From positions 1 through 35,352 of IMG/VR virus record IMGVR_UViG_3300046006_004057: a DNA stretch of 35,352 nucleotides. One strand, 5' to 3'. The notes below the pieces were generated by a model. That model was given only the letters and a program-made list of their open reading frames with translations, did no database searches and had not been told where the DNA came from. Each line of letters opens with the position of its first letter. The stretch's first letter is position 1. Below are positions 31,522-35,352 of this stretch, piece by piece. The stretch comes from a virus. A program made the position numbers and the translations under genes.

Positions 31522-31763
31522 GAAAAGAACTATTAGAAAAGTTTCAAAACGATATAGAAAAAAGGTCAAGGCTCTTGAGGTTTTTATTAGTTCTTGACCA
31601 AATGCTAAATGTCGTGTTTTGGAATGGGAGTCAAGATGAAACAGTTAGCTCTCATATAGGTAGAAGGATTGATAATGGTGAAGCAACATGGTTTGATAAG
31701 AAGCTTTGTTACTTACTTAGTAAGCTAGAAAATAATCATTGCTCAAAAAGCATTGGTGAATAA
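31518..31763 (+). CDS. Hypothetical phage protein
   Basis: An 81-residue protein with VLDQMLNVVFWNGSQDETVS, then SHIGRRI, a pattern that recurs in small proteins of phage tail-lysis regions but has no established function. Good ribosome binding site (GAGG). In the same operon as its neighbours. Confidence 0.65.
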   Translation: MRKELLEKFQNDIEKRSRLLRFLLVLDQMLNVVFWNGSQDETVSSHIGRRIDNGEATWFDKKLCYLLSKLENNHCSKSIGE

Positions 31764-31784
31764 ATTTAAAATAAAGGAAAAAAT

Positions 31785-32036
31785 ATGGCAACAACAACGA
31801 GAAATGAGACGATTTATGAAAACTGGGAACCAAAAAATTTTTCATTACTTTCCAATGTTTCTCAAGTGACTTTTGAATATTGGCCTGCGCAAACACCACC
31901 AACAGCAAACGACACAGGGCATCCACTTATACCTGGTGCTGGATTAAACTATAACGTATTCGAAGATGATACAGTAATTGTATATTTTAGAAGTAGAAAC
32001 ATGAATGCGATTGCAACTATTACGGAGTCAATATAA
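31785..32036 (+). CDS. Hypothetical phage protein
   Basis: An 83-residue, beta-rich, aromatic protein, unrecognised (VTFEYWPAQTPPTANDTGHP). AAGGA site; its stop overlaps the holin start by 1 base. Probably a small tail or lysis-region product. Confidence 0.65.
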   Translation: MATTTRNETIYENWEPKNFSLLSNVSQVTFEYWPAQTPPTANDTGHPLIPGAGLNYNVFEDDTVIVYFRSRNMNAIATITESI

Positions 32037-32488
32037 TGGAGGTAAGTGCAACAATTACAACAATGAAAATTATTTGGAACGCAATTGCATTTATAGTTAG
32101 CTCTATTTTAGTTTATTTTGGACTAGAGCAAGAATCAATTTTATCTCTTACGGCATTAATTATCATTGATTATGTAACAGGGATAATGAAAGCAAAAAGA
32201 ATTGGTGAATCAATTACAAGCAACAAAATGAAATATGGAGTTGCAAGTAAACTTATACTCTTAATAATCCCAATTACAATTGCAATTGGAGCGAAAGGAA
32301 TCGGAATAGATTTAAGTCAATTGATTTTTATTTCTCTATGGCTGTTGATTTTTTCAGAAATGTATTCAATTTTGGGAAATATTGTTTGTTACACAAAAGG
32401 AACTTATTTGCCAGAAATTGACGCAGCTTCAATTATTGCTAAGCATATAAAAGGTTATTTTTTAAGACAAAATGGAGAAGATAAATGA
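32036..32488 (+). CDS. Phage holin (phage_holin_4 type)
   Basis: A 150-residue membrane protein. Helices are at about 10-28, 38-55, 75-92 and 96-115, with the family-like IIDYVTGIMKAKRIGESITS and NKMKYGVASKLILLIIP. It forms membrane lesions at the end of the lytic cycle. It stands directly before the spanin pair, and the ATGA overlap with Rz supports a lysis cassette. Confidence 0.85.
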   Translation: MEVSATITTMKIIWNAIAFIVSSILVYFGLEQESILSLTALIIIDYVTGIMKAKRIGESITSNKMKYGVASKLILLIIPITIAIGAKGIGIDLSQLIFISLWLLIFSEMYSILGNIVCYTKGTYLPEIDAASIIAKHIKGYFLRQNGEDK

Positions 32489-32820
32489 TAACAGCAATAA
32501 CAGCCCTATTTGGCAAATTTAAATATTACATAATCGCAATATTTATTTTACTTTCATTGTATTTTTATATGACATCTTTAAAAACAACGATTGAATTACA
32601 AAAGCAAACAATTACTAAAAATGAGATTGATAAACAAAATATCATAGACGGCTACGAACTTACTCTAAAAGTTGAAAAAGAAACATCAGTCCAAAAAGCT
32701 ATTACACAAGAACAAAAAGAAGTCGTAGTTACAAAATATAAAACCTTAATCAAAGAAGTTGAAAAACGAGGGGAGATAAAACAAGATGAAAAAAGCAGTT
32801 TTACTATCGTTACTTTTTAG
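32485..32820 (+). CDS. Inner-membrane spanin (Rz-like)
   Basis: A 111-residue protein with one N-terminal membrane helix (about residues 12-30) and a long periplasmic coiled coil, the Rz layout. Its 3' end overlaps the outer-membrane lipoprotein gene by 35 bases in another frame, the typical Rz/Rz1 nesting. Confidence 0.8.
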   Translation: MITAITALFGKFKYYIIAIFILLSLYFYMTSLKTTIELQKQTITKNEIDKQNIIDGYELTLKVEKETSVQKAITQEQKEVVVTKYKTLIKEVEKRGEIKQDEKSSFTIVTF

Positions 32821-33070
32821 TTTTATCTTTGTTGGATGCTCAAACAAAGGAGTTCAAATAGTTTTTAAAGAAAAACTTGTTTGTGTTGTGCAACAAAAAA
32901 TCGAAAGAACTCAACCTGTGCAAATTAGAGTTCACAATGATGATATAGAAGTGGCCAAAGCTTATAAATATGCAATTGATTCAAATATAGAGTTCTATGA
33001 AAAGCAAGTTGATAGAAACAATAAGTTCTGTGAAGATATTAAAAAAATAAATGAAAGTGAGGGAAAATAG
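32786..33070 (+). CDS. Outer-membrane spanin lipoprotein (Rz1-like)
   Basis: A 94-residue protein with a lipoprotein signal (MKKAVLLSLLFSFIFVGC), lipobox Cys18, and a charged helical mature part. With the Rz-like protein it should fuse inner and outer membrane during lysis. It overlaps Rz by 35 bases; a GGGGAG ribosome binding site is inside Rz. Confidence 0.8.
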   Translation: MKKAVLLSLLFSFIFVGCSNKGVQIVFKEKLVCVVQQKIERTQPVQIRVHNDDIEVAKAYKYAIDSNIEFYEKQVDRNNKFCEDIKKINESEGK

Positions 33071-33071
33071 T

Positions 33072-33209
33072 ATGTTTAGTTTGTTTCAACGGTTTAATAC
33101 TTTTAATATGTTTGGAAATAATAGAAATAATAAACGAATAATTTTCACAAGTTCAGATAATTTTATAATAATCAGTTCAGATAATTTCATAATAACAGGA
33201 AGGGGATAA
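33072..33209 (+). CDS. 45-residue protein with tandem SSDNFII repeats
   Basis: A small ORF with GAGGG 8 bases upstream, filling the gap between Rz1 and the DGR target. Its C-terminal half contains two copies of SSDNFII from a 21-base direct repeat (33150-33170 and 33174-33194; one mismatch, period 24). It ends 1 base before the DGR target start codon, and the AGGAAGGGG site for that target is within it. It may be a small partner of the variable protein. No family recognised. Confidence 0.55.
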   Translation: MFSLFQRFNTFNMFGNNRNNKRIIFTSSDNFIIISSDNFIITGRG

Positions 33210-33210
33210 T

Positions 33211-34533
33211 ATGCCAATTGACATAACAAACAAAAACGAAAAAAAGATAAATTTAACAGGTGCTCAAATAGCATCTGCTTTGATAAATAGTCATGAAAAT
33301 TTAGTAGTTTTAAATGATTTATATAATATTGGTGTGCCAGGAACAATTGGCTTTGGAGTAGGAGCGATTCCCTCTTCTCAAATCCCAACAGGTATGTATC
33401 CAATGGAAGGACACTATGACAAAGCTCATTCAAATTATGGAAATGTGATTACTTCAACTGGTTCTATTATGGTTGCAATTCCTAAGTTTTATTACAAAAT
33501 TATGCCGCCTAGTGTAAATGTATTTCTAATTTCTAACATTCAGTATGATGGATATGTACTAGACAGAATGTTCATTAACGCAAATACCGAACTGGACTAT
33601 GTCTTAGTAGATAAATTTACTTGTGGAAATGTAAATGGAATATTTACAAGTAAAGCAGGGATTGACCCATGCTCTACTGCTACGCTACATAATCCAATTG
33701 GAAATTTAGCAAATACTCCTACTAATACAAATGGTGGATTATATAAAGCTGTTAAAACAAGAGGTGAAAATTACTTTTTAACTTCGATATTTATTTATAG
33801 TGCTTTAGCAAGATTAGCAAAAGCACACGCAGATGCTGGAACTATTGCAACTTGTGCATTTAAAGATGTTGCACCATATTTACCTAAGGGATGTAACAAT
33901 AATGCCCTTAAAGATTCAAATGATGCTTCTGTTGTTTATGAAGCTAGTGGATATAGCAACTGTGGAAAAACAGGAGCTATAACTAACTTTGCAAAAACAA
34001 CGCACAATGGTCAAGCTTGTGGAGTTGCTGATTTAAATGGAAATATGTATGAAGTTGCAAGTGGATTTATAAGAACTACAGCTTTAGGATTTTTAATATT
34101 AAAAGAATCTGTAAATATTGCAGCTATCCAAACAGACTCGGTGACTCTTGGAGCTGGCGGAGCATACGACACAAATCTCTATGATGTAATAGACCTGAGT
34201 GATTTAATATCTAATACAGAAGTAGGAACTTGGGTTAAATTTGGAAATGCAGCAGAACAAGTTTTTGGATTTAGTACAGATAGAAATAGTGCAGCATATA
34301 AAAGAACATCTCTTAATATGCCATTAGTAAATGGAGTAAGCGTAAATGGTACAACGGAATTCGGTACAGATGGTTTATATAAATTTTTAAGAGATGGCTT
34401 GGCTTGCTTGGTCGGGTTTAGTTGGGGTAATGGGTCGAATGCGGGTGTGTTCGCTTCGAGTTTGAGCAATGCTCGGTCGTTCTCTTACGATTATGCGAGT
34501 GGTCGTGCCTCTTACAATGTGAAGATGTCATAG
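33211..34533 (+). CDS. DGR-diversified receptor-binding protein (C-type-lectin-like)
   Basis: A 440-residue target protein of the retroelement. The C-terminal half looks like the C-type-lectin/formylglycine-generating-enzyme fold used by DGR target proteins such as Mtd: ACGVADLNGNMYE in the middle and, at the end, ACLVGFSWGNGSNAGVFASS then LSNARSFSYDY, which resembles the Mtd end. The variable repeat covers about residues 396-434. It has a strong AGGAAGGGG site. It probably forms the tip that contacts the host receptor. The N-terminal 90 residues probably attach it to the tail. It is directly followed by avd. Confidence 0.88.
   Translation: MPIDITNKNEKKINLTGAQIASALINSHENLVVLNDLYNIGVPGTIGFGVGAIPSSQIPTGMYPMEGHYDKAHSNYGNVITSTGSIMVAIPKFYYKIMPPSVNVFLISNIQYDGYVLDRMFINANTELDYVLVDKFTCGNVNGIFTSKAGIDPCSTATLHNPIGNLANTPTNTNGGLYKAVKTRGENYFLTSIFIYSALARLAKAHADAGTIATCAFKDVAPYLPKGCNNNALKDSNDASVVYEASGYSNCGKTGAITNFAKTTHNGQACGVADLNGNMYEVASGFIRTTALGFLILKESVNIAAIQTDSVTLGAGGAYDTNLYDVIDLSDLISNTEVGTWVKFGNAAEQVFGFSTDRNSAAYKRTSLNMPLVNGVSVNGTTEFGTDGLYKFLRDGLACLVGFSWGNGSNAGVFASSLSNARSFSYDYASGRASYNVKMS
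34397..34510 (+). repeat. DGR variable repeat (VR)
   Basis: 114 bases near the 3' end of the target gene, matching the template repeat at 34985-35098 (offset 588). There are 17 differences. Ten fall at A in the template (10 of 22 A changed, against 7 of 92 other bases). Amino acid changes concentrate at template Asn/Thr/Asp codons (N to S, F, Y; T to S, A; D to A). Confidence 0.93.
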
Positions 34534-34558
34534 TGAACGATAGTGAGCGGTATATCTA

Positions 34559-34954
34559 ATGGCAACAAATAGTGAAGCAGTTTTAAATCATAGATATTTT
34601 GAAATGATTAAATTATTGAATATATATCTAAATCATTTTCCAAGATATGAAAAGTTTGCATTAGCAAATAATATAAGAATCACTGCATATGAAATATATG
34701 ATTTAATAACTGAGTGTCAAAAGAGGTACTTTAAAAAGACCTCTTTAACACAACTAGATGTTACCCATGAGAAATTAAGAATGCAAATATATCTAGCAAA
34801 TGAACTTGGATACTTTTCTTTCAAAGATGGCAAAAAAGATAAAGAAATAGAATCCATGCATAGGTATTTAGCTATTTCAAAACTTGTTGATGAAATAGGA
34901 AAAATAATAGGTGCATGGATGAAAAAACTAAAAGAAGATGGAAATTTTAAATGA
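34559..34954 (+). CDS. avd: Avd, accessory variability determinant
   Basis: A 131-residue four-helix-bundle protein of the DGR Avd type. The family pattern NHFPRYEKFALANNIR, ITAYEIYDLITECQKRYFKK, LRMQIYLANELGYF and RYLAISKLVDEIGKIIGAWM is clear. Avd forms a pentamer that binds the reverse transcriptase and template RNA and is required for cDNA synthesis. It sits between target gene and template repeat, the usual place. Its stop overlaps an ATG (34951) that opens the reading frame of the reverse transcriptase. Confidence 0.92.
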   Translation: MATNSEAVLNHRYFEMIKLLNIYLNHFPRYEKFALANNIRITAYEIYDLITECQKRYFKKTSLTQLDVTHEKLRMQIYLANELGYFSFKDGKKDKEIESMHRYLAISKLVDEIGKIIGAWMKKLKEDGNFK

Positions 34955-35352
34955 ATAATCTAGGGCAACATAACAATATGTTTAGCTTGGCTTGCTTGGT
35001 CGGGCTTAATTGGAGTAATGGGTCGAATGCTGGTGTGTTCGCTTCGAATTTGAGTAATGCTCGGACTAACTCTAACGACAATACGGGTGGTCGCGACTTT
35101 AGTTCTAAACCTGAAACTACAAAGGTAGAGACTGGAACTATAGGGATATGTTGCCCTGCTAATAGCGAAATAGAAAATAAATTTAGTCTTTTGAGTAACA
35201 CAATTGAAAAACAGACTAAAACAAAAAGAATAGGATATTTATTTGAAAAAGCATTTACTTTGGAAAATCTTTATGAATCTTTCTTGATTGCTAGAAAAGG
35301 CAAAAGAAAAAAAATAGCTATTTTAAGATTTGAAAATTCTCCTTTTTCTTCT
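34951..35352 (+). CDS. DGR reverse transcriptase, N-terminal part (cut by window end)
   Basis: An open frame from ATG 34951 (ATGA overlap with avd) to the end of the window, 134 codons, still open. The last part, RIGYLFEKAFTLENLYESFL then IARKGKRKK and AILRFE, is a typical start of a DGR reverse transcriptase (LFEK..LENLY..AR.GKR). No ATG lies in frame between the template repeat and that motif. Thus either translation begins at 34951 or 34978, with the template repeat as coding sequence, or at a rare codon such as TTG 35191. The catalytic YxDD core is outside the window. Confidence 0.8.
   Translation, partial: MNNLGQHNNMFSLACLVGLNWSNGSNAGVFASNLSNARTNSNDNTGGRDFSSKPETTKVETGTIGICCPANSEIENKFSLLSNTIEKQTKTKRIGYLFEKAFTLENLYESFLIARKGKRKKIAILRFENSPFSS
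34985..35098 (+). repeat. DGR template repeat (TR)
   Basis: The 114-base template, A-containing at the codons to be varied (AAT, AAC, ACT, ACG, GAC). It is in the same reading frame as the VR and also in frame with the reverse transcriptase ORF. Homology ends at about 35098/34510. At the 3' end, GGTGGTCGCGACT versus AGTGGTCGTGCCT carries non-A changes, in the zone where the IMH/IMH* sequences of other DGRs lie. Confidence 0.93.

Noticed and set aside
34947-35201. 84-residue ORF on the minus strand across the template repeat
   Set aside because: It is antisense to the TR and RT start, has no ribosome binding site and its look-alike at 34179-34469 is antisense to the VR. Both result from the repeat itself.
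1-35352. CRISPR arrays, tRNA, rRNA or insertion sequences
   Set aside because: No regularly spaced repeats of CRISPR form, no tRNA cloverleaf and no transposase were seen on either strand. The regular repeats at 11246-11400 are origin iterons.

Overview
This window is most of a temperate, lambda-like siphovirus prophage. The host is AT-rich, and the low GC, the codon use and the protein style suggest an Arcobacter/Aliarcobacter-type member of the Campylobacterota; that assignment is inference and no host gene is visible. The left end lies just before an integrase gene. The right end is cut inside a reverse transcriptase gene, so the right attachment site and any further genes are outside the window.

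Layout. (1) 36-1172: tyrosine integrase. (2) 7019 down to 1165, minus strand: a tightly packed early operon with a DUF2303 protein, a dATP/dGTP diphosphohydrolase-like protein, ParA, ParB, an HNH endonuclease, a small HTH (excisionase-like) protein and several unknowns. (3) 7020-9575: control region with inverted repeats, a promoter, membrane proteins, a LexA/CI-type repressor and two clusters of the operator TATCA-N3-TGATA, flanking a divergent repressor/Cro pair. (4) 9575-12748, plus strand: Cro-like and CII-like regulators, a lambda-O-like initiator with iterons inside its own gene, and a DnaC-like helicase loader. (5) 12745-21404: HNH, probable cos region, terminase, portal, ClpP-type protease, HK97-type capsid and connectors, interrupted by a small opposite-strand cassette at 15404-15888. 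(6) 21407-31144: tail tube, frameshifted tail chaperone, tape measure, gpM/L/K/J-like tip proteins and a tail fibre with a G8 tract. (7) 31159-33070: small tail-end genes, holin and a spanin pair; no endolysin was recognised. (8) 33072-35352: a diversity-generating retroelement (DGR): variable target protein with its variable repeat, Avd, template repeat and the start of the reverse transcriptase.

How it fits together. Integrase and repressor give lysogeny, and ParAB adds a partition function unusual beside an integrase. Seven copies of a palindrome, TTTCCC-NN-GGGAAA or close to it, are scattered over the window. In three coding copies it encodes the same peptide, NFPRE. They could be dispersed ParB sites, as in phage N15, or a host-wide repeat. 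Two independent ways of varying receptor-binding proteins sit within 4 kb: a phase-variable-looking G8 tract in the fibre and the DGR. The template repeat of the DGR lies in frame inside the open reading frame that continues into the reverse transcriptase.
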